Positions 30,682 through 38,256 of a stretch of DNA of 64,000 bases are shown in pieces. Below the pieces are notes generated by a model. It had not been told where the DNA came from. It worked only from the letters and a program-made list of their open reading frames with translations, and searched no databases. The DNA comes from Lysobacter sp. cf310 (GTDB taxonomy: Bacteria; Pseudomonadota; Gammaproteobacteria; Xanthomonadales; Xanthomonadaceae), in contig NZ_FOSS01000003.1 of assembly GCF_900114355.1 (NCBI RefSeq), positions 245,215-309,214 on the forward strand, in the 5' to 3' direction. Each line of letters starts with the position of its first letter. Within the stretch, counting starts at the first letter, position 1. The translations under genes were made by a program, and so were the position numbers.

Positions 30682-30757
30682 GAACCGTCTAATGCCGCCT
30701 AACACCTGAGTTAAGCCGCGCGGCTAAACGGCTTCGGCTTGAATGGATTGCTGGAGC

Positions 30758-30917
30758 CAGGCATCACGCTGAATCCTCGCCGCTCGGGTTGATTGACCAA
30801 AGAGTACGCGGTTGCATGATCTTCTCCTGGACCTGACGCCTAAGCTAAGCGGCCGCGCGGATCGCAGCGCATGATTGCATCGAAAATCCATCCCGCACGG
30901 CTTGATTGAGCGTCTAG
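30758..30917 (-). other. Gene-less cassette DNA
   Basis: About 160 bases between attC 30697-30757 and the next gene. It holds no plausible ORF, though a decayed attC-like stretch may begin near 30,833 (ctgacgcctaagctaagcgg). It could be a promoter cassette or the relic of a deleted gene. Confidence 0.4.
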
Positions 30918-31256
30918 TCAGAAGACCGGCTCAGAACGTGGGCCGCGCTTCGCTTTTTGCGCGGCCTGCCGCGAATTGTAGAGCATACGAATTAGCGTGT
31001 AGATGAAGCCCGCAGGAAAGATGAAGATGCAGGCGAGAACATAGAGCACGCCATTGCTGCCTGTGAGCGCAGAAAGCTTGCCTACAAACACCAAGAATGC
31101 GATGTAAGTTGTGGCAGCAGCCCAGAATGTCCAGTTGAGCTCGTCGTCCGGTGTGCCATTCATCAATTTATAGACGGTGTAACCGACCAGACCTACAAAA
31201 ATAGAAAATGACACCACCATCCCGACCGTGTTTGTCTTCAAAGCGGAACCGGACAT
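30918..31256 (-). CDS. Cassette: three-helix membrane protein
   Basis: A 112-residue protein with helices VGMVVSFSIFVGLVGYTVY, WAAATTYIAFLVFVGKL and VLYVLACIFIFPAGFIYTLI, and a basic tail ending KRGPRSEPVF. Its downstream attC (31303-31353) is decayed and lacks a clean R'' core, so this cassette may no longer be mobile. No family recognised. Confidence 0.68.
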   Translation of the reverse strand: MSGSALKTNTVGMVVSFSIFVGLVGYTVYKLMNGTPDDELNWTFWAAATTYIAFLVFVGKLSALTGSNGVLYVLACIFIFPAGFIYTLIRMLYNSRQAAQKAKRGPRSEPVF

Positions 31257-31360
31257 GCTGCCTCCTAAGGAAAGAACTCGTTAGATCCTGTCATTGGACC
31301 TTGCCACCAGAGTTTAGCCGAGCCGCGAAGCGGCTTCGCCAAAAGATTTCCAGATAGCGA

Positions 31361-31942
31361 TCAATCTGCCTTGCCTGTCTTTAGAATTCTCTCGACATCT
31401 TCTCGGACAAGGAAGTACATGCTAAATCTAATCGCGAACTGGTCCTTAGCGCCAGAACTATCCGTCGTTATGAGCATGACTGGAGTAGATTTTTTGGGGT
31501 CGGCACCGAAGTAGAGACCCTTTGTGCGACGCGGACCGCTCTCCTCTTGTGGGGGGAGCGGAATTGGAACTAAAGGCTTGAAATAGAAACTTGAGGCCTT
31601 GTCGAAATTGCTCCATGCGACATCCCGATCGGCTTCCCTCGCATAAACTCTGCAGGTACGGTCGTCTGCAATTGAAACGACGTACATAGATGTTTCGCTA
31701 GCTCTAACAAGCCACGCCTTGCCTGGCGTATGCTCAAGAAAGCTTGGTGCCACTTGCTCAGACAGCATCCTCCGCCCCTCCCTTGGCATTCTCTGATCAA
31801 GCTCTTGTCCCGTTGAGATAAAGTGAGGAATGCAGTAGTTCAGGAAGATTTCCGTCGGCTCGTCGTAGGTCGGCGGAGTCGCTCCGGCAGTGAGCGAGCA
31901 CATGGCAAGAACGGCTATTGTTGCTCTTACAAAAATTTGCAT
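31361..31942 (-). CDS. Cassette: periplasmic protein, paralogue of the gene at 36956-37537
   Basis: A 193-residue protein with a signal peptide (MQIFVRATIAVLAMCSLTAG). Mature motifs are FLNYCIPHFISTGQ, GKAWLVRASE, DRTCRVYAREAD and AWSNFDKASS. The second cassette protein at 36956-37537 has the same length and matching blocks (NTCLLHYTSGQ, GDVWVFRTQH, LCTLYSRTAD, EWKQFDKFTS), including two conserved Cys likely forming a disulfide. ATG 31942 is preferred over a longer frame that crosses the attC. Function unknown. Confidence 0.75.
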   Translation of the reverse strand: MQIFVRATIAVLAMCSLTAGATPPTYDEPTEIFLNYCIPHFISTGQELDQRMPREGRRMLSEQVAPSFLEHTPGKAWLVRASETSMYVVSIADDRTCRVYAREADRDVAWSNFDKASSFYFKPLVPIPLPPQEESGPRRTKGLYFGADPKKSTPVMLITTDSSGAKDQFAIRFSMYFLVREDVERILKTGKAD

Positions 31943-32025
31943 GCATCCCTCGTGCGCGGTCTGACGCCTGAATTTTGCCGAGCCGCAAAGCGGCTTCGGC
32001 CCGAAATGGGATGTTAGCGCCCGCC

Positions 32026-32373
32026 CTAGCTGGGGAGAACGGCAGCGACGAATCGGTGCCAACGGCGATCGATGACATGATGCCGTACATGACTGAGCAG
32101 CAACTCCGTCTGGCGAAGGGCAACTCCGTCCCCCGCTGGCCCAAGCCAGAAGCCATCGTTCATGTGATGGATCTCGTATCGTCCGGCTTGGAACAGGAAC
32201 TCACAGGCGGGCGGCGCTGAGAAGAAGCTCGCTTTCCTGGATTGGCTCGGAAATAAGAGACCAGGCATCTTTTGCAACTCTCGGCACAGAGCCCAGAGAT
32301 TGGTAAAAGAGTCAGGCACTTCAAATGCTCGGAGAGCTCCAGTGCTGTCTCTGAGTTCGAGAATATCCGGCAT
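32026..32373 (-). CDS. Cassette: hypothetical protein
   Basis: A 115-residue protein from ATG 32373 (MPDILELRDSTGALRAFEVP); an in-frame GTG lies four codons upstream. Strand-rich start, then helical LWALCRELQKMPGLLF and a C-terminal HVRHHVIDRRWHRFV. No family recognised. It sits between attC 31960-32020 and the shortened attC at 32385-32436. Confidence 0.6.
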   Translation of the reverse strand: MPDILELRDSTGALRAFEVPDSFTNLWALCRELQKMPGLLFPSQSRKASFFSAPPACEFLFQAGRYEIHHMNDGFWLGPAGDGVALRQTELLLSHVRHHVIDRRWHRFVAAVLPS

Positions 32374-32430
32374 GGACACCAACACCCCAAATTAGTCGCG
32401 CCGCGAAGCGATGTCGGCTTGAATTAATTG

Positions 32431-32562
32431 TTAAGCCTTCCAGTCGCTTAGGACTGGTAAAGAAGATCTCTGGCAAGCCCTTCTTGCGTAGATTGTATAT
32501 CTGAGGTCTTTGGCATGAATGGCTATCACACGAACGTGGTGCCAGCGATGTACTGGATTCAT
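32431..32562 (-). CDS. Cassette: 43-residue basic peptide ORF
   Basis: A small frame from ATG 32562 to a TAA inside attC 32385-32436. The product is basic (HRWHHVRVIAIHAK, YTIYARRACQR). It spans almost the whole cassette between two attC sites and reads in the common direction, which favours a real gene or the remnant of one. No family recognised. Confidence 0.4.
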   Translation of the reverse strand: MNPVHRWHHVRVIAIHAKDLRYTIYARRACQRSSLPVLSDWKA

Positions 32563-32564
32563 GA

Positions 32565-32674
32565 GGCCTAACGCCTGAGTTAAGCCGGACCGATTTGCGG
32601 CCGCGGCGATGGCTCAATCTTAATGCGATTTCCGCGGCCGCGAAGCGGGCTCGGCTTGAACGAATTGTTAGATG
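32565..32674 (-). repeat. Oversized attC with an inserted palindrome
   Basis: About 110 bases rather than the usual 60. The arms are standard (GCCTAACGCCTGAGTTAAGCC ... GCTTGAACGAATTGTTAG), but the central region is expanded by GCGGCCGCGG near 32,600 and CCGCGGCCGC near 32,635, an inverted repeat that would lengthen the folded hairpin. Confidence 0.8.
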
Positions 32675-33177
32675 GCAGGCCCGTACGCACCTTTCACATG
32701 CCATGGATCACTGCCGTACTGCTCAATGAGCGATATGGTGTTGAACGGGACCACCAGGTCAGCCAACTCACGTGAGATGTCTGCCAGATCGGGAATAGCG
32801 CCGCTTGCGTTGCGGGGATGCAGCAATGTGAGGTGCGCACCGTATGCACGGGCCGACTTTCCCAGGAGGAGCTGCCGTAGCGCATGAAACGCCTCGGCGC
32901 CCAGGGATGGACGGAGGAGCACGCATCCATCTGGCAATTCCTGTGGCGCTCCAAATTTCATGGTGATGGAGAAAGGCTCCAAGCGCTCAAGTCGTCGGAC
33001 GAGTTGCTGCAACTCAGGTAGTTCCTCGTGACGGCAAAGCGTTACGTGCGCAGGAATCAGAGCGTGTTGTATCGGGTCAAGCCTTTGTCGGATTGGCTCG
33101 ACAAACGATCGCTGAGGCTCGGGGAGAAAGAGGCTGAGCTGTCGCCTTGTCGGCCGCGATAGTGTTTGCTCTGCCAT
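32668..33177 (-). CDS. Cassette: 2'-5' RNA ligase family (2H phosphoesterase) protein
   Basis: A 169-residue protein with both catalytic HxT signatures of the 2H superfamily: HVTLC near residue 44 and HLTLLH near residue 116. The family hydrolyses or forms 2'-5' or cyclic phosphodiester bonds in RNA or nucleotides. In phage and integron settings such enzymes can cleave cyclic nucleotide signals, but that is speculation here. Its stop codon lies in the R'' core of the oversized attC. Confidence 0.88.
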   Translation of the reverse strand: MAEQTLSRPTRRQLSLFLPEPQRSFVEPIRQRLDPIQHALIPAHVTLCRHEELPELQQLVRRLERLEPFSITMKFGAPQELPDGCVLLRPSLGAEAFHALRQLLLGKSARAYGAHLTLLHPRNASGAIPDLADISRELADLVVPFNTISLIEQYGSDPWHVKGAYGPAI

Positions 33178-33229
33178 ATAACGCCTGAATTAAGCCGAGC
33201 CGCTAAGCGGCTTCGGCTTGAATGAATTG

Positions 33230-33526
33230 TTAGGCCTCACTGGCGCTCCCTTGGGCCTGCTCTAGATATTTCGTGACTAGCTTCTTCAAAGCACTGGCAT
33301 GGCTGGAGTAATCGATCACGCCGTTGTTGGATATCTCATACCACTCACCCTTCAAAGTCTTACCGAATTCAATGATCCCCGTGCGCCAAGGCTCTGGAAC
33401 CTTCAGCAGGAACTCTGGGTCACCAGACGCGACAAGGCCAAGAGCAAACTCCCGTTCCATTACGACGTCTGGTAGCCCGACAATACGATGGTCACCCAAC
33501 AATTGGCGAATGTCGTCGTCGGTCAT
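33230..33526 (-). CDS. Cassette: hypothetical protein
   Basis: A 98-residue soluble protein (MTDDDIRQLLGDHRIVGLPD, then PEPWRTGIIEFGKTLKGEWY) with a helical C-terminus ALKKLVTKYLEQAQ. No family recognised. It fills its cassette exactly between attC 33177-33235 and 33530-33589. Confidence 0.65.
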   Translation of the reverse strand: MTDDDIRQLLGDHRIVGLPDVVMEREFALGLVASGDPEFLLKVPEPWRTGIIEFGKTLKGEWYEISNNGVIDYSSHASALKKLVTKYLEQAQGSASEA

Positions 33527-33583
33527 GAGGCCTAACGCCTGAATTAAGCCGAGCCGCGAAGCGGCTTCGGCTTGAATGAATTG

Positions 33584-33979
33584 TTAGGCGCGCTGCCGAC
33601 GGCCCAACAGAACGAAGTCACTGCTAATAGCCCACGCCCGCTCACCTGAGTCTAGGGAGATGGTAAAGCCACGCAGCCCTAGGCGTGAAGCCATAGCGGC
33701 TGCCTCAGTGGGGGATCCAGGAAGTCTGCCCGGCCAAAGTCCCGACTGATCTGCGACCAGCATTTGATCCCAGTCGCCAGTAAGTTCATCGAGTGGTGAA
33801 ACAGAGACCGAAGTGATGATGCCAAAGTGCGATTTGTTGAAGCGATAGGCGGCGACATCGGTGAAGGAAACCTTGAACTCGGGGGTGCCATCGGCGGGCT
33901 GGAGAATGAGCGAGAAGCGCCGATGCTTCGACGTGTACTCGGTCCCGGTGATCAGGCAGCCTGCGGAGTCGTTGAACAT
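33584..33979 (-). CDS. Cassette: hypothetical beta-rich protein
   Basis: A 131-residue protein with alternating strands (RRFSLILQPADGTPEFKVSF, HFGIITSVSVSPLDEL, GFTISLDSGERAWAISSDFV). No family recognised. It occupies the whole cassette between two canonical attC sites, and the terminal codons overlap the R'' core. Confidence 0.65.
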   Translation of the reverse strand: MFNDSAGCLITGTEYTSKHRRFSLILQPADGTPEFKVSFTDVAAYRFNKSHFGIITSVSVSPLDELTGDWDQMLVADQSGLWPGRLPGSPTEAAAMASRLGLRGFTISLDSGERAWAISSDFVLLGRRQRA

Positions 33980-34037
33980 GCGCGCCTAACGCCTGAATTA
34001 AGCCGACCCGCGAAGCGGGTTCGGCTTGAATGAATTG

Positions 34038-34448
34038 TTAGGCCGCTCCGGTGATCAAGGGGCGGCCGCCGTTGGAAAGAATGGCCTTTTTGTACTCCAT
34101 GCTGCGCATGCTGGGGCAATGCATAACAGCCTCCTGGAATCGGGAGGGCGGCAAATACCAATGCGCCGCAATGTAGTGAACGATTCCCACCGGCGCCACA
34201 AAGATTCTTCCCTCGAAAGGAATGAAAATATTGGCAGAAAATTTCGGTGCATCGAACTGACACAGCTCGCAAGAATGGAGGCCAGCGGTAACGAATGGCT
34301 GCCAGGGGTTCACGCAAAGCTCTTTGAGCTTTTGGACGAACTCATCTGGCGCCGCTCCCGTGGGGAACTCGGAGCTCCGTCCAAGCCAGCCGACCGCCAG
34401 TAGTGTCTCGCATTCGAAGCAAGGATCTAGGTCTCTAAGTGATGTCAT
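34038..34448 (-). CDS. Cassette: conserved-looking hypothetical protein
   Basis: A 136-residue protein. Distinctive blocks are SCELCQFDAPKFSANIFIP, FVAPVGIVHYIAAHWYLPP and CPSMRSMEYKKAIL. The regular CxxC, HY-x-x-H and CPxMRS elements look like a genuine, metal-binding-like family of small cassette proteins, and I believe similar proteins occur widely, but I cannot name it. The final codons are in the attC core. Confidence 0.68.
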   Translation of the reverse strand: MTSLRDLDPCFECETLLAVGWLGRSSEFPTGAAPDEFVQKLKELCVNPWQPFVTAGLHSCELCQFDAPKFSANIFIPFEGRIFVAPVGIVHYIAAHWYLPPSRFQEAVMHCPSMRSMEYKKAILSNGGRPLITGAA

Positions 34449-34468
34449 CTCGCGGCCTAACGCCTGGA

Positions 34469-34909
34469 TTAAGCCGACCCGCGAAGCGGGTTCGGCTTGA
34501 ATGAATTGTTAGGGCGAAACCCGGCCCCATGGGCAGAGAGTACCCAATTAGCATACCGCTGCACATGGGGGAGCCGGCTGTTTGCGACTTCTTGGGCGGC
34601 TGTCAGTAGTGCGTCCCGATCAAGATGTAACGCGAGCCTGAGCTGATCGGCAAACTGTTCAAAAAAGTAGCCGCGTTGCAGGCGGGCAAGAACGCAGTCG
34701 ACTAATGCTTTGGATTGGTTAGGCTGAAGCTGGCAGTGCTTTAGCCTGCGCGAGAACTTGGCCCTGGCGCGGTTGTGCCAGTTGCCCCGACTCTCTTGCA
34801 CTAGAAATGCGACTGCGCGATCAATCGCTGCCGCGTCGCAACCTCTGAGCCCCTTGGAAACTGCAAGCAGCTCAGATTTCGATGGACCGGGTGGCGGAAA
34901 TACTTCCAT
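34469..34909 (-). CDS. Cassette: helical hypothetical protein ending in an attC-encoded tail
   Basis: A 146-residue protein. The body is helical and basic (NWHNRARAKFSRRLKHCQL, FFEQFADQLRLALHLDRDAL). The last residues PNNSFKPNPLRGSA are translated from attC 34455-34514, so the frame runs into the recombination site before stopping. The same tail recurs in other frames of this array that read into attC. No family recognised. Confidence 0.65.
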   Translation of the reverse strand: MEVFPPPGPSKSELLAVSKGLRGCDAAAIDRAVAFLVQESRGNWHNRARAKFSRRLKHCQLQPNQSKALVDCVLARLQRGYFFEQFADQLRLALHLDRDALLTAAQEVANSRLPHVQRYANWVLSAHGAGFRPNNSFKPNPLRGSA

Positions 34910-34967
34910 TGCGCCCTAACGCCTGAATTAAGCCGACCCGCGAAGCGGGTTCGGCTTGAATGAATTG

Positions 34968-35288
34968 TTAGGCACCAGCGCGATCTCCACCAGTGCTGGC
35001 GAGATAGACCTTGCTGCCGAGAGGAATCTGGGTCTTGGACACCGAGGACGGCAAGCCAATGGGCACAGAAGGATTCTCCGGAAGCGGCCTACGGCCATAG
35101 TTGATCATTTCGACGCCAGCTATTTGCGTATCGATGCGGTCGCCGTTGGGCGTGACAATGAAAATTGGAGCACCTATCCGAATCGATGGAAGGCCAGTCT
35201 TGTTAGGAATTCCGGGAACAAGGACCAGTCCCGGACGCCCCGAAAGCTTAGAGGTCTCTTCGACTGTGAAGAGCAGGATCTCTGACAT
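34968..35288 (-). CDS. Cassette: hypothetical beta-barrel-like protein
   Basis: A 106-residue protein from ATG 35288. It is strand-rich (ILLFTVEETSKLSGRPGLVL, PIFIVTPNGDRIDTQIAGVE, YLASTGGDRAGA), loosely like domain 2 of translation GTPases (an OB/EF-Tu-D2 barrel), which also occurs as a free-standing cassette protein. This comparison is tentative. Confidence 0.6.
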   Translation of the reverse strand: MSEILLFTVEETSKLSGRPGLVLVPGIPNKTGLPSIRIGAPIFIVTPNGDRIDTQIAGVEMINYGRRPLPENPSVPIGLPSSVSKTQIPLGSKVYLASTGGDRAGA

Positions 35289-35342
35289 GGTGCCTAACGC
35301 CATGAGTTAAGCCGCGCCGAAGGCGTCGGCGTGAATGACTAG

Positions 35343-35714
35343 TTAGGCCACGCCCGGATCGACGGAGCTGTGGCTACGGAGAAAGTCCATGGCCTTGCAG
35401 CCAGACTCAATCAAGTCCTCGGCTGGGCCGCCCCAGCCAGTTTGAACGACGGTCCAACACCCAGAAAACCCAAGTTGAACGCAGAAGTTGCGGAAGCTCT
35501 TCTGGGCCTCAGTCTCGTCGTCATAGATGAGATTCGCCTGAAAGTCAGCCCAAAAGGCTTGTTCAAGTTCTTGCTGAGAGTGATCTGAGCCAGTGCGATC
35601 ATGCTCATGCGTTGTCCAAACCCAGGCCTTTGCCATGCCCGCCTCATTTACCTGCAACGCTGCAGCAACGAGTGCGCTGGTCGGAAGGAAAATGAAATAC
35701 AAAGGGAGTCTCAC
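35343..35714 (-). CDS. Cassette: hypothetical protein, possible signal sequence
   Basis: GTG 35714 follows GAGGAA seven bases upstream and yields 123 residues with a hydrophobic start (LYFIFLPTSALVAAALQ). The alternative ATG 35636 gives a 97-residue cytosolic protein beginning MAKAWVWTTHEHDRTG. The body is acidic with FRNFCVQLGFSGCWTVVQTG. No family recognised. Confidence 0.6.
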   Translation of the reverse strand: MRLPLYFIFLPTSALVAAALQVNEAGMAKAWVWTTHEHDRTGSDHSQQELEQAFWADFQANLIYDDETEAQKSFRNFCVQLGFSGCWTVVQTGWGGPAEDLIESGCKAMDFLRSHSSVDPGVA

Positions 35715-35784
35715 GGCGATTCCTCGCGGGGCCGAACGCCTGAATTAAGCCGACCCGCGAAGCGGGTTCGGCTTGAATGAATTG

Positions 35785-36156
35785 TTAGGTTGCGCCCTTT
35801 GAAGCGTAACCAAGGACATGAACTCCAAGATAGTGCATGACATCATCTGCTGCATCCTCTGCGTGGCCACGGACATACTCATGGTCATCGAGGAGCGCAG
35901 CTGCAATAACCGGCACAACGGCCGCCAGATTGAGCCGACCGCAAGTACGAGCCAAGTGGCCGAAACCGAGAACTGCATTGCCCCGAACATTGAAGTGCGG
36001 ATGTTGGGAGAGTGATAGGCAAATGGCCTCCGACCAATCGCAGTCGGGTGGATCCATGGTTATGACGATTGGCACGTATAAAAGCTCGTCAGGAATGCCA
36101 CGAGCTATCACAGCCTCAACGTCTTGCTCTGTCCATCCGTCTTGAAAAGGGCCCAT
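35785..36156 (-). CDS. Cassette: HEAT-repeat protein
   Basis: A 123-residue protein. Two to three HEAT-like helical repeats are visible (FNVRGNAVLGFGHLART, VVPVIAAALLDDHEYVRGHA, EDAADDVMHYLG), each with the typical VRG-A-GF pattern. Free-standing proteins of this kind are common next to contact-dependent toxins as immunity proteins, but no toxin is in this window. Confidence 0.72.
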   Translation of the reverse strand: MGPFQDGWTEQDVEAVIARGIPDELLYVPIVITMDPPDCDWSEAICLSLSQHPHFNVRGNAVLGFGHLARTCGRLNLAAVVPVIAAALLDDHEYVRGHAEDAADDVMHYLGVHVLGYASKGAT

Positions 36157-36216
36157 TGTGCAACCTAACGCCTGAATTAAGCCGAGCCGCGAAGCGGGTT
36201 CGGCTTGAATGAATTG

Positions 36217-36885
36217 TTAGGTGACAGCCCTAACAACGACCCACCCCACGACCACAAGCACCAGCAACGGAACCGGAAGCATAGTGACCCCAAGCTCAAG
36301 TTTGCGAAGGAGCGGCCGGGGAGCGGGGAGTGCCATGTAGGAAGCCTGCCCAAGATGCCCTGCGGTGCCGCTAAGAACCAAAGAAACAAAAAGGCTGAAG
36401 AGCATTAGGAGCAGCCACATCATCGCACCATCACGGAAGTCAGGCCCCGGGCTGAGGGCGCAGTACACGTAGAAGGGAAGAGCGATTGCAATGATTGCTG
36501 CTGCAAGTGCTGAAAGCCTTCTCATGGCATCTAACTCCTGAATTAAGCCGAGCCGCGAAGCGGCTTCGGCTTGAATGAATTGTTTGGCCGCGCCCGATGG
36601 TTCAGGAGAGCCATCCGCTGACCAGTAACGCCAAATGCCAGTCTCAGCGCCATTTGCATAGGACCCCTCCGCGGCAAGCTGCCCATTGGTGTGGTAGTCC
36701 CGCCATTGCCCATGCTCTTGGCCGTGCTCGTAGTTGCCCTCGGACGCTAGCGAGCCGTCCTTGTGATACGCACAGAACAAACCGTGCCGCACCCAAGCGG
36801 AGCCATCCGCAGATAGGTAGCGAGAGTAACGGAATCGAACCGCGCCCGACGGGTAGGGAATCTCGGCTATTTGGAGATCTGTCAT
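36217..36885 (-). CDS. Two cassette genes fused in frame across an attC: MORN-repeat protein plus membrane protein
   Basis: A 222-residue ORF. Residues 1-97 are a YwqK-type MORN-repeat protein (CAYHKDGSLASEGNYEHGQ, HTNGQLAAEGSYANG). Residues 98-120 are encoded by attC 36529-36588 (FIQAEAASRLGLIQELDA). Residues 121-222 are a separate-looking membrane protein with three helices, starting at its own Met121 (MRRLSALAAAIIAIALPFY, codon at 36525). In most attC sites of this array the same frame hits TAA in the R'' core; here GCCTAAC has become GCCAAAC, turning TAA into AAA. Either one fused protein or two proteins (the second from ATG 36525) are made. Confidence 0.8.
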   Translation of the reverse strand: MTDLQIAEIPYPSGAVRFRYSRYLSADGSAWVRHGLFCAYHKDGSLASEGNYEHGQEHGQWRDYHTNGQLAAEGSYANGAETGIWRYWSADGSPEPSGAAKQFIQAEAASRLGLIQELDAMRRLSALAAAIIAIALPFYVYCALSPGPDFRDGAMMWLLLMLFSLFVSLVLSGTAGHLGQASYMALPAPRPLLRKLELGVTMLPVPLLVLVVVGWVVVRAVT

Positions 36886-36955
36886 AGCGGCCTAACGCCT
36901 GAATTAAGCCGCGCCGCGAAGCGGCGTCGGCTTGAACGAATTGTTAGACAGCAGG

Positions 36956-37537
36956 CTAGTCAGGCTTGCTGATCTCATTGCGGAAGGATAGAGCAAGCTC
37001 TTTAGGCAGCCAAAGAACACTAAGTTTGGCCGAAAATCTGTCGCCGCTTTTGTTGCTATCAGTCGTTAGTGTGACTATGGGAATTGGGTCTCGCTGAGTC
37101 AGGTACAGCACAGATTGGTAGGTCTGTTCGCCGCTCTGCTTTTTGGGGTCTACAAGCTTCTCTACACGCGTAAAAATCCGAGAGGTAAATTTGTCAAATT
37201 GTTTCCACTCTTGTTCTGTATCCGCAGTACGAGAATAGAGCGTGCAAAGGCTGTTGCTAGCGAGTGCAACGGCGTATTGACTGTGTTGAGTGCGAAACAC
37301 CCATACATCGCCTTTGTTGTCATCGAGAAACCTTCTGGCTTGCTCATCTGGGAGATGGAGGTATTCCGGATTATTGTTAAATTTTTGAGGTATTTTTTGG
37401 CCTGAGGTGTAATGGAGTAAGCAAGTGTTTGCGAACAGAGTCTGCGCTTCAGTGCCTTCCGGCGAGCTGGGCTTCTGGTCAGAAGCTGCGACCGCGTGAG
37501 CGGCGACAAGTAGTGCTCCTAGAGCTACGGATTTCAT
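36956..37537 (-). CDS. Cassette: periplasmic protein, paralogue of the gene at 31361-31942
   Basis: A 193-residue protein starting at ATG 37537, with signal peptide MKSVALGALLVAAHAVAA. It shares length, a Cys pair and block order with the cassette at 31361-31942 (NTCLLHYTSGQ; SLCTLYSRTADTEQEWKQFD). The sequence is lower in GC than its neighbours. Two copies with clear divergence mean the family was captured twice, rather than duplicated recently. Function unknown. Confidence 0.72.
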   Translation of the reverse strand: MKSVALGALLVAAHAVAASDQKPSSPEGTEAQTLFANTCLLHYTSGQKIPQKFNNNPEYLHLPDEQARRFLDDNKGDVWVFRTQHSQYAVALASNSLCTLYSRTADTEQEWKQFDKFTSRIFTRVEKLVDPKKQSGEQTYQSVLYLTQRDPIPIVTLTTDSNKSGDRFSAKLSVLWLPKELALSFRNEISKPD

Positions 37538-37603
37538 GACTGCCTCCACTGCTGTCTAACGCCTGAAGCCGAGCCGCGAAGCAGGTTCGGCTTGAATGAA
37601 TTG

Positions 37604-37921
37604 TTAGGCCGCATGCTGGGGCTCGGCACGCCGATATGCAACATGCGCCAAAGGTGACAACCCTGGTGAGGCCGGGGCGGAAACATGCTGCTCATCCACG
37701 TCCCAAAGGCTCGGAAAGTCCGCAATTACCTCAGTAGCGGCGCATGAGCAACTCTCTCTAGCGGCATCAGATGGAGTGCCGTCGTACTCAAAGCGGAGCC
37801 GGATGATCTGCCCGACACCGTCGGCCTCAATCGAGGCTTGGCGCAACTGAGGGTGGACTTCCCCGAGAAGGGCGCGCTGGAGTGAGAGCAGCAGAGCTTG
37901 AGGTTCAGCGAGATCGCTCAT
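37604..37921 (-). CDS. Cassette: hypothetical protein
   Basis: A 105-residue protein (ALLLSLQRALLGEVHPQLRQ, IIRLRFEYDGTPSDAARESC, TEVIADFPSLWDVDEQHV). The pattern of a helix followed by four strands and ATEVIADFP looks like a real small family, perhaps an immunity protein, but I cannot name it. Start and stop abut the flanking attC sites. Confidence 0.65.
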   Translation of the reverse strand: MSDLAEPQALLLSLQRALLGEVHPQLRQASIEADGVGQIIRLRFEYDGTPSDAARESCSCAATEVIADFPSLWDVDEQHVSAPASPGLSPLAHVAYRRAEPQHAA

Positions 37922-37977
37922 GCGGCCTAACGCCTGAGTTAAGCCGACCCGCGAAGTGGATTCGGCTTGAATGATTG

Positions 37978-38208
37978 TTAGACCTTGGACTGAGTAACTC
38001 GGTACGCATCGCTAGTGGCTTGGTCAATGTAGTTGCCGCCAGACATGCTGCCGTGGTCGCGAACCAGGACAAGACCGTTGTAGTAGCAGGTGCCATAGCT
38101 TGCCGTGAACTCAGCCTCGCCGGTTGAGTGCGAGATCCAAGGATAGGCGTACTTGCCGCCAGCAGTCAGCTGGGCAACATGAACTTTGTGTTTGCGTTTC
38201 TGCGGCAT
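37978..38208 (-). CDS. Cassette: 76-residue hypothetical protein
   Basis: From ATG 38208: basic N-terminus MPQKRKHKVHVAQLTAGGKY, then strands FTASYGTCYYNGLVLVRDHG and a polar C-terminus ending TQSKV. The stop is in the attC core. No family recognised. Confidence 0.6.
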   Translation of the reverse strand: MPQKRKHKVHVAQLTAGGKYAYPWISHSTGEAEFTASYGTCYYNGLVLVRDHGSMSGGNYIDQATSDAYRVTQSKV

Positions 38209-38256
38209 ACAAGGCCTAACGCCGACCCGCAAAGCGGCTTCGGCTTGAATGAACTG

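Noticed and set aside
30682-30705. ATG 30705 as the DUF1330 gene start
   Set aside because: It lies in the attC core; GTG 30681 gives the usual family N-terminus.
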